Source: Hymenobacter sp. GOD-10R
GTDB taxonomy: Bacteria; Bacteroidota; Bacteroidia; Cytophagales; Hymenobacteraceae
Assembly (NCBI RefSeq): GCF_035609205.1
Contig: NZ_CP141184.1
Location: 124,001-188,000, forward strand
Direction: 5' to 3'
Length of the DNA stretch: 64,000 bases
In this document: positions 17,141-25,628 of the stretch, in pieces
Layout of the letters: each line of letters begins with the position of its first letter
Numbering within the stretch: position 1 is the first letter of the stretch
Made by a program: the position numbers and the translations under genes
Notes under the pieces: model-generated
Told to the model about the DNA's origin: nothing
What the model saw: the letters and a program-made list of their open reading frames with translations, nothing else
Database searches by the model: none

Positions 17141-18292
17141 ATAAGCACGCAGTTCTTCATCAATAGAGTGATTCCAGCGCTCCTGCGCCATTGGGCTGCC
17201 TTGGGTTTCGGCATCATACTGATCTTGCAAGCGGTTCATTTCCCGAAAGGATTGCAAATACTGGTACTGCAGATTACCCTGGTAATAATCAACGTTGATG
17301 AGCGGGTCGTTTTTTATGTGCTGTTTGAAGCGTTCAACTACCAGCTTCACAATATCGAAATGCCGCTGTTCGTGATTAAGGTTGTACGCATCGCGCCCTG
17401 TAGGTGATACCCAAGAAGAACTTCGAACAACGAATACTTTCAGGTTGAGATTCAAGTGTACTTGCCCCTGCTCAATAGTTGGGAGGCCTTGGTAGGCAAA
17501 GCTAGAATAGACAACTGCCGCCGCCTTACCCGGACGAGGAGCACCCCGAAAATCAGCCCACGTGAGCGGCCGTGCTGAGTCGTAAAAGATGGTGTCTTCT
17601 TCAGTGTTCTGCGTGTAGTCCGTGAAAGCTAGCTTAAGGTTGGTTGCTAACTTGCTACTACGTGGGGCCTCTTGGTTGATCCAGGTGTTCAAATAAGTTA
17701 GCCCCGTTACTAATGACTGGCGCAATACTGCCTCCGCAGCAATGCGCTGCTGGACTGGCCGTGTGTACCTAGCCGAGCCACGATAGTCCGTTAAAGGGAT
17801 GGTTTTGCCATTACGTTCCCATTCGAAGTGCATGACCAAAGTCACCTTACCTTCTACCTGCGCGGTGGAGCCCGGCACGAGGGTTTCGGTAAGCTGGTAC
17901 TCTTGCAAGCGAATAGTAAGCGGACGCAGACTTTTGTCGGCAGGTAGGCTCTGCCGGATAAACTGCTGGATAGCGGCGCGAGTACCTCCTTGCAAATCGC
18001 TGGGTTGTGGGGTGGGGGCACCCGCAGGAAGCGGAGCAGGCAACAAATACGCTATGGCTGTCCGGTCGCGTCGTTCATCAACGACGTCTGCTATGTAAAA
18101 CTCTCGGGGAGTGAATGCCAAAGGAGCGGCATGCAGTACGATAGGTTCCCGACCCACTGAACTGTTAGTGGCTCCCAGGCTTACTCCAGCTACTACCAAC
18201 AAGAGCCAATAGCTTGCCTGAAGCCTAGCTGCCGCCAAGTGCCTACTCAGCGGCAAACTAAAAAATAGACGTGTTAAAAACTTAGTAGCCAA
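17120..18292 (-). CDS. DUF922 domain putative secreted zinc metalloprotease
   Basis: A 390-residue protein with an N-terminal hydrophobic signal segment (about 26-42). The C-terminal domain (about 235-385) belongs to DUF922, described as predicted secreted Zn-dependent proteases. HEQRH at 307-311 gives a full HExxH zinc site, followed by DIVKLVVERFKQ. The middle region (55-220) resembles a beta-rich lipoprotein-type domain and is preserved at full length. Substrate unknown. A DUF4136 lipoprotein follows upstream on the same strand, about 96 nt away. Confidence 0.8.
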   Translation of the reverse strand: MATKFLTRLFFSLPLSRHLAAARLQASYWLLLVVAGVSLGATNSSVGREPIVLHAAPLAFTPREFYIADVVDERRDRTAIAYLLPAPLPAGAPTPQPSDLQGGTRAAIQQFIRQSLPADKSLRPLTIRLQEYQLTETLVPGSTAQVEGKVTLVMHFEWERNGKTIPLTDYRGSARYTRPVQQRIAAEAVLRQSLVTGLTYLNTWINQEAPRSSKLATNLKLAFTDYTQNTEEDTIFYDSARPLTWADFRGAPRPGKAAAVVYSSFAYQGLPTIEQGQVHLNLNLKVFVVRSSSWVSPTGRDAYNLNHEQRHFDIVKLVVERFKQHIKNDPLINVDYYQGNLQYQYLQSFREMNRLQDQYDAETQGSPMAQERWNHSIDEELRAYGVKAKS

Positions 18293-18312
18293 CAGCCAAG
18301 AACTCCTAGAAT

Positions 18313-18345
18313 AACCGTGTGTGAACTACTGCACAACACACGGTT
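18313..18345. terminator. short inverted repeat between DUF4136 and DUF922 genes
   Basis: The arms aaccgtgtgt (18313-18322) and acacacggtt (18336-18345) are perfect with a 13-nt loop. It lies between two same-strand genes and lacks a T run, so it may be a partial terminator or a processing site. Confidence 0.4.
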
Positions 18346-18388
18346 GCTGGCTACTAGTGCCAGGCCAGAGCAACTTTTATGACCTAGC

Positions 18389-18940
18389 TTACGGCTGTCT
18401 TTGCTGCGTAGGCGGCACAGGATAACGAGCAAAGAGCGACTCCATGGCTTGCTCAATGCGTTTTTCCAACTTGTCGCTATTTCGAGTGATGGTGCTAGCT
18501 ACTGCACCGCTCCAGATTCGCTCGTTACGTGCCGCATCAACGATTTCCACCGTCGCAGTGCCTTCTTCATATTGGTTCACGACTACCTCTTGGCTCTGCC
18601 AGTGATAGTTACGCTGCCCAATATAACGAGGTGCATCACGAATGTCGGTTTGGCGGGTTTGGACTCGGTCTTGCACCACTACCCCGATGTTAACCCACAA
18701 CTCAGGCTGCGCAGCCTGACGATAGCCACGGCGCTGGAGCTGCGCGGCTACGGCCTCTTTCAGCTGGTACGTCACGCCACCTGGTCCCGGGAGAACAGCC
18801 TCGCTGCGCGCCGTGACGTCCAAGAAATTGTAGGTTTTGTAGGTTGTAAAATCTACGCCTGGTTGGGCATCGGTAGAGACTACCCGGGTTGGCGAGCAGG
18901 CCGCCAACAGCAGCGGGAGCAAGAGCAACGCTTTTTTCAT
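18389..18940 (-). CDS. DUF4136 domain lipoprotein
   Basis: A 183-residue lipoprotein with a KK start, Leu-rich stretch and lipobox LAAC. The mature domain has the DUF4136 look: VDFTTYKTYNFLD near the start, a QLKEAVAAQLQRRGYRQ helix, then GTATVEIVDAARNERIWSGAVASTI near the end. Envelope located; function unknown. ATG 18940 is preferred over 18952 because the signal begins there. Confidence 0.85.
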   Translation of the reverse strand: MKKALLLLPLLLAACSPTRVVSTDAQPGVDFTTYKTYNFLDVTARSEAVLPGPGGVTYQLKEAVAAQLQRRGYRQAAQPELWVNIGVVVQDRVQTRQTDIRDAPRYIGQRNYHWQSQEVVVNQYEEGTATVEIVDAARNERIWSGAVASTITRNSDKLEKRIEQAMESLFARYPVPPTQQRQP

Positions 18941-19061
18941 AGCAGTCAGCAAGGCTGGTGGAAGCTGCCTAGTCTGGTCTAGACGCGCTTTCTGAGACCT
19001 AACGCGCCGCCTGCTGTTTTCGTTATCGCATCTCGCTGCTAATGGCGCTGGCTAGCCACAT

Positions 19062-19355
19062 TTAGTTCGCCAATGGATCAGCTTCTACGCACTCTACCTG
19101 AAGGAGAAGCTTATATAAGCCCACGGAAAGATTCAGAATGGCATCCTTATCGGCTTCAAGCTGCTTAAAGTTGTCTAGTACGTTGTTCATCACCTCCATC
19201 AGGGCATTTACAACCAGCGGTTCGTGCTCGTTGTAGTTCTTGGCTTCCAGCGTTTTCCGGATGATGGTATACGAAAACTGATGGTAATCCTGGTTTTGAA
19301 ATTGTTCGACTAAGGTCGACGATTCATGTTCGTTGAAAAGAAGACTAGCTGTCAT
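19062..19355 (-). CDS. hypothetical protein (97 aa)
   Basis: A 97-residue soluble, acidic and mostly helical protein (EHEPLVVNALMEVMNNVLDNFKQLEADKDAILNLSVGLYKLLLQVEC). Composition and helix periodicity support a real protein, but no family is recognised. It stands alone with a long AT-rich upstream region. Confidence 0.55.
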   Translation of the reverse strand: MTASLLFNEHESSTLVEQFQNQDYHQFSYTIIRKTLEAKNYNEHEPLVVNALMEVMNNVLDNFKQLEADKDAILNLSVGLYKLLLQVECVEADPLAN

Positions 19356-19821
19356 ATAGATGCTGGACTATGCTTTGTTTATGGTAAGATACAGATAATA
19401 TTTTGTACTTAATGCGTATGAAATAGTTGTGTCGTTGTCATTATTAGGTGAAGTGATAAGAAAAGTCATCCTGTGTTGATGCTCACGGTAGTGTGTAAAT
19501 AGCTATTATGTAATATGTTACGCCGCAAAAAATCTCCTTCGCTTACTACTGAGTATAGATAAAAATAATTTTAAATATATTAAAAAACATATTTTATGTG
19601 CGTGTGAACACAGCCACAAGCAGTATATAGCCAGCAAATAGTCTGATGTTAGCTTCTGTAGTTGCCTAAGTACGTCGGACGCTAGCTATGTAGTGTAGAG
19701 GTAGAACCTAGCATGAGTACTTTGTTGCCAATAAGTCGCTTCTGTTCCGCGTAGGCTCAAGTAGTACACCTGGAAGGCATAAGTAAGCAATAGTAGCTTG
19801 TGAGCCAAGAATTTAGGCTAG
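19356..19821. other. AT-rich intergenic region
   Basis: About 465 bp, upstream of the 97-aa gene and downstream of the next minus-strand gene. The core (19550-19600) is nearly pure A/T. I see no hairpin terminator with a T run and no coding frame. Confidence 0.35.
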
Positions 19822-20262
19822 CTAAGAAGTGACTGGCAGTACTTGTTTAAGCCACTCTTTGGTTTCGCTTACATTAGAGAACGTGCGCGTCGCGAAAGTA
19901 TACCGATCGTTGTGCAGCACGTTAGTAACGTATTGTTGCACTGCGATTTTGCCAAAAATACTCTCCGGAATTACAATGCCAATGTAACGTACGCCAGCAG
20001 CATAGGCGCGAGGGTTCCAATCATTGTCGCACCATGCTTGGTCGTCGGGCGTGAGGGCGCTGAGTTGGCGAGAATCCGCTATCCACCCGATAGGCGCTGA
20101 GTGCCGAGCGCTTTCGGCTTGGTAAGCCGCCAACGCGCGGTCCATAAGGGAGCTAAACTGGTGGCGATTTGCAAAGCTATGCCACTGGATAATAATGCAG
20201 GGTACTTCCGGGGCAAGTAGAACGGCTCCGTAAGGCTCTGAAACGAGGATGGTATCAGCCAT
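19822..20262 (-). CDS. SpoIIAA-like (STAS-type) small protein
   Basis: A 146-residue protein with alternating alpha/beta character: a hydrophobic strand (CIIIQWHSFA), a helix, GWIADSRQLSALTPDDQAWCDNDWNPRAYAAGVRYIGIVIPE, and a final ETKEWLKQVL helix. The pattern is that of the SpoIIAA-like/STAS superfamily found as single-domain proteins in Bacteroidota. A relative with the same W-x3-(D/E)W-x-P-x-A core is encoded at 23417-23842. ATG 20262 is chosen; the upstream codons lack conservation. Role unknown. Confidence 0.55.
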   Translation of the reverse strand: MADTILVSEPYGAVLLAPEVPCIIIQWHSFANRHQFSSLMDRALAAYQAESARHSAPIGWIADSRQLSALTPDDQAWCDNDWNPRAYAAGVRYIGIVIPESIFGKIAVQQYVTNVLHNDRYTFATRTFSNVSETKEWLKQVLPVTS

Positions 20263-20467
20263 GAAAAAGCCACAACTAAAGGGGGCCATGTAAAGCTCTA
20301 CGCAGCTTACGCGCACAGGTTGTAGCACCCCTCACTTGCCAAAGTAAGCGTCGAACAGGCCGTTGGGTTAACCCGTTCACATCATTCTTCTTGTCGGTGA
20401 GCAGGTATTAGTAAATAAGTTTTGGCTAGCTACTTTTACGGACAACACTTACTTCTAGCTGCCCACC

Positions 20468-21094
20468 ATGAACCACTACAGCTTAAAACCGCTGCCCGTG
20501 CTGCTCGCAACGCTTCTCTTGTTTTCCTGCTCTTCCAAAGTAGCAACCTCCGGTGGCGAATGGACTCCGAAACGGGCCGAGCAATGGGTAAAAGCAGGAA
20601 GCTGGAAGAATGGCCTGAAGCTCGACGTATATTCAGACGTAGATGCCGTAGAATTTGCCAAGCAATACCAAGCGAACAAAGCCATCTGGGATGAGGCCTT
20701 TGCCTATATGCGCGACCACGACCTAGCGACGCTGCCCAACGGCTCTTCCAAGATTGATGGCGACCAGCTGACCTTGTCGGTGACGGAGCCTACCTCCAAG
20801 GAGTTCGATAAGACCCAGTGGGAGTCGCACAAGAAGTACATCGATTTGCAGTACATCGTGCGTGGCAAGGAGAAAATGGGCGTAGAAGCCTTGCCGAAGC
20901 TAACCGTAACCGATCCGTACAACGATGCGAAAGATGTGGCCCACTACAGCGGCGGTAGCGGCAGATACTATGTAGCAGAGCCAGGTACTTTCTATTTGTT
21001 TTTCCCCCAAAACGGTCACCGTCCTTCTATCAAAGTAGAGGGCTATGACGTGGTGAAGAAGGTGGTCTTCAAAATTCGGGTAGCAGGCACCTAG
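20468..21094 (+). CDS. YhcH/YjgK/YiaL (DUF386) family lipoprotein
   Basis: A 208-residue protein with a lipobox (FSCS, Cys21) followed by a YhcH/YjgK/YiaL domain (about 70-205). Family marks are ESHKKYIDLQYIVRGKEKMGVE and the C-terminal AEPGTFYLFFPQNGHRPSIKVEG, which supply the cupin-like metal site (His and Glu residues). Cytosolic relatives take part in sialic acid or sugar-acid metabolism. Here the domain is exported as a lipoprotein, a form seen in Bacteroidota, probably acting on extracellular sugars. Confidence 0.88.
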   Translation: MNHYSLKPLPVLLATLLLFSCSSKVATSGGEWTPKRAEQWVKAGSWKNGLKLDVYSDVDAVEFAKQYQANKAIWDEAFAYMRDHDLATLPNGSSKIDGDQLTLSVTEPTSKEFDKTQWESHKKYIDLQYIVRGKEKMGVEALPKLTVTDPYNDAKDVAHYSGGSGRYYVAEPGTFYLFFPQNGHRPSIKVEGYDVVKKVVFKIRVAGT

Positions 21095-21124
21095 GAAGCT
21101 GACCAATAAAATGATCTGATAACA

Positions 21125-21159
21125 AAACGGCCACTAGCAATGAATGCTGGCGGCCGTTT
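21125..21159. terminator. hairpin after the DUF386 lipoprotein gene
   Basis: The arms aaacggccactagca (21125-21139) and tgctggcggccgttt (21145-21159) pair with two mismatched or wobble positions and a 5-nt loop, ending in TTT. It lies between convergent genes. Confidence 0.65.
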
Positions 21160-21183
21160 GTCATTGAGCGCGAAACGAAGTAG

Positions 21184-22500
21184 TTACCACGAACCGCTGT
21201 TATCGCTGTTGTCATCGAAGCCGCCTCCGCCTACGTCGTCCGATGAGGTGTCGTCGTAGGAGTTATCATCGGCGGAAAAGTAGTCGCCTGAGTCATCCGT
21301 GCTGGCATCGTTAGAGAAGTAGTTGGGCTCAGCACTGCTGTAGTCATTGCCCGCGCCGGCAGCTCCGCCGAGAGCAGGAAACTCGCCTGACGGCGTGCCG
21401 CTATAGTTGGTAGGTGGATTGAGGTTGCTATGGGCACCACCTAGGCCTGCTTCCGAAAGGCCGCTGCCAGTCGTGTCATGCCCGCCCGACGCCATACGGT
21501 TGCCGAGGTAAGCACCGGCAGCTGCCGCGGCGCCCGTCGCCAGAATGCCGCCGATGCCACTGCCTCCACCACCCATATTTCCCATACCCCCCATGTTGCC
21601 CATACCACCGGGCTGATTAGGATAGAAGTTAGGCGCGGAGCCATTGCCCTGCGGTCCTGCGGGGCCACGATTGTAGTTGCCACCTTGGTTACCAGGGTTA
21701 TTGGGGTAGAAGTTAGGCGTTTCGCGCGTAGGCGTGCTATCGGAGCGGCGCCGAAACATGCGCACCAGGAGCCAAATGACGCCGCCAATAACTAAAGCAC
21801 CAATTAAGAGGGTACCCATACCTATACCAGCCGAAGGGCTAGCGCTACTGGCATCACCTGTAGTAGCCGTTGGCGAATAGGGTGCTGCTTCCGGTTGAGC
21901 AGAGGAGGTAGCTAGGTCGTTATCTAGTGCTGCGTCGTTGGCAGCGCTAGCCCCCGCGGCTGTTGCCGCATTAGTCTGCGGCTGCTCTTTGCGCGGGTTC
22001 GGATCAGTTGCTGCCATGAGGGTATTCAATCCAGCCCGCAATCCAGCGAAGTAGTTGCCTTGCTTGAAGCTAGGGGTCATTTTTTCGTTGATAACGCTCG
22101 AAACAACAGCGGGCGTGATTCGGTCACGAAGCCCAGATCCAGCCTGAATGGACACTTTATGCTCCTTGCCAGCAAGGAGCAACACGACCCCGTTGTCTTT
22201 GTCGCGCTGCCCTACGCCCCACGATTCGCCCACGGCACGGGCATAGTCGGCTACCTCGCGGCCGCCAAGGGTGGGCACTGTTACGACTACGATCTGCGTA
22301 CCGGTTTTGTCGGCATAGCGGCGTAGGCCGCTTTCCAATGTTTTGGCGTCGGCGGCGCTCAAAAGGCTGGCTTCGTCAGTCACGAAGCGAAAGGGCGATG
22401 GTCGGGCGGGCAACCCTTGCGTGGATGATTGAGCCCAAGCAGTCGGTGAGCCAAGCCCAGCCGACACTAGCAGCAACAAGACAAAGAAGAAACGATACAT
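21184..22500 (-). CDS. TPM domain protein
   Basis: A 438-residue protein with a signal peptide (1-23), a TPM (TLP18.3/Psb32/MOLO-1) domain (about 35-165: FVTDEASLLSAADAKTLESGLRRYADKTGTQIVVVTVPTLGG; GVGQRDKDNGVVLLLAG), a linker, a single membrane helix (about 228-247, MGTLLIGALVIGGVIWLL) and a long Gly/Asn/Ser/Asp-rich tail. The layout matches the YgcG-like group of membrane proteins, where the tail is cytosolic and flexible. Function is unknown beyond envelope association. ATG 22500 is chosen because the signal peptide starts there. Confidence 0.88.
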   Translation of the reverse strand: MYRFFFVLLLLVSAGLGSPTAWAQSSTQGLPARPSPFRFVTDEASLLSAADAKTLESGLRRYADKTGTQIVVVTVPTLGGREVADYARAVGESWGVGQRDKDNGVVLLLAGKEHKVSIQAGSGLRDRITPAVVSSVINEKMTPSFKQGNYFAGLRAGLNTLMAATDPNPRKEQPQTNAATAAGASAANDAALDNDLATSSAQPEAAPYSPTATTGDASSASPSAGIGMGTLLIGALVIGGVIWLLVRMFRRRSDSTPTRETPNFYPNNPGNQGGNYNRGPAGPQGNGSAPNFYPNQPGGMGNMGGMGNMGGGGSGIGGILATGAAAAAGAYLGNRMASGGHDTTGSGLSEAGLGGAHSNLNPPTNYSGTPSGEFPALGGAAGAGNDYSSAEPNYFSNDASTDDSGDYFSADDNSYDDTSSDDVGGGGFDDNSDNSGSW

Positions 22501-22869
22501 GGCGAGAAAGGTAAAGTGAGAGAGTAAACCTTGTTTCTGTTTGCCTTTTACGCTTTTTATAAGCAAGTGGCTATCCGTTGTTTGTGCGTTTAGGCTAGTT
22601 TTGCTGATTGCCTTTCAAAAGGTAGTAGCCCTTTCCTCGCGTCAATACTATAGCGAGCTAGCTTTATTTTTGATAGAAGGAGCGCTGTATATACGTTCTG
22701 ATATCCCTAACCCGTTAGGAACGAGCAAACATATTCGTGGTGACCCCAAACAACTATTTTATGAGCCAGTTCTACAGATGGGTTTATGAGGAAGAATCTG
22801 TGAAGAAGGATAAGAACTAAGTACACCCTTCTTGTATCTTCAATTCTGTTTTCACTATAATACCCACTC
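22501..22869. other. intergenic region between divergent genes
   Basis: About 370 bp between the minus-strand TPM gene and the plus-strand NTF2-like gene, so it carries both promoters. I see no hairpin, no repeat and no credible coding frame. Confidence 0.35.
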
Positions 22870-23274
22870 ATGAGCGAGTATATTGACGTAATTACTACCT
22901 ACTTCAATCTTGCACAACACCTCACCGTCGATTCAGCGGCTTACGCTGAGGTCCTGCACTCCGAAGTTCAGCAAACAGAGTATCCGAACCTGTTTAGCAA
23001 GACCGTGCAGCACCGCAACTTCGAAGAGATTGTAGATAACCTACGCGCTGGCCGGGAGCTGTTGCGGGATACCCACTACGAGCTACAGCGCATTGTGTCA
23101 TCGAGTACGGAGGCCAGCGTGCTGATAGAAGGCCGCTGGGAGGCTACCTTCACCAACGACCTAGGTCCTGCGATGCGGGGCCAGCGCTTGAGCGCCCAGA
23201 TTTGCTCAATTTTCGATTTGGTTGATGGGAAAATTTATCGTCATCGTCAGTATATCTGCTACGACCAGGCCTAG
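22870..23274 (+). CDS. SnoaL/NTF2-like protein
   Basis: A 134-residue protein of NTF2-like shape: helix (EYIDVITTYFNLAQHLTVDSAAYAEVLHSEV), then FEEIVDNLRAGRELLRDTHYELQ and a beta sheet (SVLIEGRWEATFT, LSAQICSIFDLVDGKIYRHRQY). The family covers small-molecule binding proteins and isomerases; the active residues are not diagnostic here. A clear paralog lies at 23945-24346. Confidence 0.75.
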   Translation: MSEYIDVITTYFNLAQHLTVDSAAYAEVLHSEVQQTEYPNLFSKTVQHRNFEEIVDNLRAGRELLRDTHYELQRIVSSSTEASVLIEGRWEATFTNDLGPAMRGQRLSAQICSIFDLVDGKIYRHRQYICYDQA

Positions 23275-23393
23275 AAAATAGCCACGAACAACTGGGCGTT
23301 GCTAGGTCACTCAGCACGTATCGCCACATTCAGGGAATGCCCCTATCGTCGTTTTGCACGCACGTAAATGAAACCATGCCTATAGAAAGGTGG

Positions 23394-23401
23394 TATCTTT
23401 G
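23394..23401 (+). promoter_or_regulatory. putative -7 promoter element
   Basis: TATCTTTG matches the Bacteroidota -7 consensus TAnnTTTG, 15 nt before the chosen ATG at 23417. No good -33 TTG at the expected spacing is seen, so the call is tentative. Confidence 0.4.
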
Positions 23402-23416
23402 CGGGGCATCAGGAAC

Positions 23417-23842
23417 ATGAGATTACCGAACCTTTACTTTCAGAATGCTGCAGGCCAGCTGTTGGAGGACCCTGCTGGGTTTTTGCGGGCTAACTGGTAC
23501 AGCCACCCACGTGGGTTCGACGATACGCGGGCATTATTCACCCAGATGCAGCGCGGCTTACAACGCTACGGGTGGAGCCGGATCTTGGTAAACCAAGTAG
23601 GTATGCAGTCTTTTTCCGCCCAAGAGCAAAGCTGGGTTGCCCAAGAATGGCTGCCACAAGCTGTGCAGGAGGGAGGATACCGCCACGGAGCCGTTGTGGT
23701 TTCGCGCGAAGTGCTGGTGCGCCTTGCCACGGCCTACATCACCACGCAGGTAAAAGGCTTGCCGCTGGTTTATCGGTCGTTCGATACCGAAGCCGAAGCT
23801 ATACAGTGGCTACTACAACAACCTAGCTCTCCGCATCAATGA
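23417..23842 (+). CDS. SpoIIAA-like (STAS-type) small protein
   Basis: A 141-residue protein related to the one at 19822-20262: both carry a W-x3-(D/E)W-x-P-x-A core, here SWVAQEWLPQAVQEGGYRHGAVVVSRE, and a final EAIQWLLQQP helix. ATG 23417 is chosen, preceded by a -7-like TATCTTTG. It sits between two paralogous NTF2-like genes on the same strand. Role unknown. Confidence 0.55.
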   Translation: MRLPNLYFQNAAGQLLEDPAGFLRANWYSHPRGFDDTRALFTQMQRGLQRYGWSRILVNQVGMQSFSAQEQSWVAQEWLPQAVQEGGYRHGAVVVSREVLVRLATAYITTQVKGLPLVYRSFDTEAEAIQWLLQQPSSPHQ

Positions 23843-23944
23843 GGCTGAGGGTAGCATACATGCATCGAAGTACAAGCCATCCATCATAACTAGTTGCTAT
23901 TTTGCCCTTTTGCATATCTAATAGCGTTACCGTTTTTCCCTCTC

Positions 23945-24346
23945 ATGAACAATCCACTCGCTATTCTCGAGGAGTATTTTCAACTAATCCAGAATTTCAG
24001 CGTCGATCCTGCCGCGTATGCTACCGTGTTGCACCCGGAAGTTGAGCAAGTAGAATTTCCGAATATGTTTTTTAAGACCATTCAGCGCCGCTCGTTCGAT
24101 GACATTATCACGAATGTTCGGGCTGGGCGTGAGCTCCTACGCGACCCTAGCTTCGAGGTGCAGCACACTCAGTTTTACCCTGATGGCAGTGTGCAGATAG
24201 AAGGCGTCTGGCAAGCTACCTTGACCAACGATAAGCTACCCGTCGTGCGCGGACAACGGGTTTCCGCGCAGCTTTGCCTGATCTTTGAATTCAAAGATGG
24301 AAAGATTTACCGGCAGCGACGTTACCCTTGCTTTGATACGCTTTAA
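23945..24346 (+). CDS. SnoaL/NTF2-like protein (paralog)
   Basis: A 133-residue NTF2-like protein clearly paralogous to 22870-23274, sharing EYF, VDPAAYATVLHPEVEQ, NVRAGRELLRDPSFEVQ and GKIYRQRRYPCFD with small changes. ATG 23945 fits the paralog start. It is followed by a strong terminator. The duplication is local, with a SpoIIAA-like gene between the copies. Confidence 0.75.
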   Translation: MNNPLAILEEYFQLIQNFSVDPAAYATVLHPEVEQVEFPNMFFKTIQRRSFDDIITNVRAGRELLRDPSFEVQHTQFYPDGSVQIEGVWQATLTNDKLPVVRGQRVSAQLCLIFEFKDGKIYRQRRYPCFDTL

Positions 24347-24407
24347 GCTGAAGAATAGCATCTTAGCAAGCTAAACAGTACATGCTAAGCAACGATAAAC
24401 AGAGTAG

Positions 24408-24439
24408 CCGCCTCGTATCCGTAATACGAGGCGGTTTTT
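24408..24439 (+). terminator. intrinsic terminator
   Basis: The stem ccgcctcgtat (24408-24418)/atacgaggcgg (24424-24434), loop ccgta, is followed by TTTTT. It ends the NTF2-like gene transcript. Confidence 0.9.
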
Positions 24440-24601
24440 GTTGGCGGGCCGGCGGTATTTGACTGAACTAAGGCTTGTTGCTAGCCGTACGCAAAGTGTC
24501 ACCGGTCATTAGTGCTTGTTTGCTTACCTCCTACTATCTAGCTAGAGGTGTAGGCCTAACACCAGTGTTTTCCGCCCAGCCACTCCTTATTCTTGCAAGC
24601 C

Positions 24602-24925
24602 ATGTTGCGCCATCTTACCCTCTCTTTGCTCCTGATTGGCTTTGCCACCAGTGCAACTCATGCGCAAAGCAGTGCTCCGGTTACGCCCACGCAGCGCAAC
24701 CCAACTGAGCGCGTGAGCCCATTGCCTGGCGTAACGTTGCCCAATGGGGTAGGACAAGGGAAAGCAGAGCCGCTGCCGATGCCAACGCAAGTACGCCCCA
24801 ATGGAGTACTGCCCCAGCCGTACATCCCAAGTGGTAAAGTGACAGCCGGTCCGGTTGATACACTCACCAGCACTGGGGCAAGCCGCCGCGCAACACCGAC
24901 TCGGTCGCAAAAGAAGCGACCTTAA
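24602..24925 (+). CDS. small secreted proline-rich protein
   Basis: A 107-residue protein with a signal peptide (1-22, cleavage near THA-Q). The mature chain is rich in Pro, Thr, Ser and Gly without regular secondary structure (for example LPGVTLPNGVGQ, PLPMPTQVRPNGVLPQPYIPSG), with a basic end (RSQKKRP). It is probably disordered and periplasmic or surface-exposed. ATG 24602 is preferred over 24593. A TATTCTTG box lies just upstream. Confidence 0.5.
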   Translation: MLRHLTLSLLLIGFATSATHAQSSAPVTPTQRNPTERVSPLPGVTLPNGVGQGKAEPLPMPTQVRPNGVLPQPYIPSGKVTAGPVDTLTSTGASRRATPTRSQKKRP

Positions 24926-24961
24926 GGAGCTAGCCGCAGCACCCAAGTTTTGGCTACTATG

Positions 24962-25555
24962 CTAGCTAGGTGCCGGCACCGCGAACGTATTGAGCAAACC
25001 GCTGATGGTCATGTATTGGCCCGCCAAGTAGATCATGTCAACAAGTCCTTTCTCCCCGAAAGTCACGCGGGCCCGCTCATAGAGTGTTGGGTCAATCTGG
25101 TGCGTTGTTGTGAGCTGGTGCGTAAAGTCGTACGCTACATCTTCTTCAATCGACATGCCTTCTGGCTTCTGCCCAGCTGCCAGCAACTGAATTTTGTGTT
25201 CGTCGATTCCGGCTTTCTCCGCTACCGCCACGTGCGCGTACAGTTCGTACGCGGCTTGCCAAGCCGCGCCTACGGTTAGAATGACCACTTGTCGCACCTT
25301 TTCACTTAGCTCCGTGTGGGCTCCTTCGGCCGCCGTTACGCTCATTAGGGCTTTGCTGATCAACGGACTGCGCAGCATGGAATTGAATGGGCCGATTAGC
25401 CGCTCATCGGAGGTTTCAGCTTGGAAACCTGATTTTTTAGCCCAGGGCACCATGGTCGCTTTAAGCTCGGTATAGAGGGTGTGCTGGTCAGAGGTGAGGT
25501 TGTCGGGAGCGAGCAAGAGGAGGCGCCCGCCCAGCGTGTTTTCAGCAGGAGTCAT
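24962..25555 (-). CDS. carboxymuconolactone decarboxylase family protein
   Basis: A 197-residue helical protein of the CMD/AhpD-like superfamily: RLIGPFNSMLRSPLISKALMSV, ELSEKVRQVVILTVGAAWQAAYELYAHVAVAEKAGIDEHKI. The E-x2-Y/A-H part of the site is kept, but the redox CxxC of AhpD is absent, so peroxidase activity is unlikely and a lactone decarboxylase-like or unknown reaction is more probable. It lies 73 nt downstream of the RibD-C reductase on the same strand. Confidence 0.85.
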   Translation of the reverse strand: MTPAENTLGGRLLLLAPDNLTSDQHTLYTELKATMVPWAKKSGFQAETSDERLIGPFNSMLRSPLISKALMSVTAAEGAHTELSEKVRQVVILTVGAAWQAAYELYAHVAVAEKAGIDEHKIQLLAAGQKPEGMSIEEDVAYDFTHQLTTTHQIDPTLYERARVTFGEKGLVDMIYLAGQYMTISGLLNTFAVPAPS

Positions 25556-25628
25556 AAAGACAGAGATTTAATAAGTATAGAAAGCAACGGGTTAGCTACG
25601 TTGGGTAAGGCAGTTTGCTACGAGCTAG

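Noticed and set aside
21441..21788. 115-codon minus-strand frame in the TPM gene, and a plus-strand frame over the same DNA
   Set aside because: Both overlap the Gly-rich tail coding region, are low-complexity and lack a plausible start context.
22541..22789. 82-codon plus-strand frame before the NTF2-like gene
   Set aside because: It overlaps the upstream part of the TPM gene region, has no signal or domain and has poor composition.
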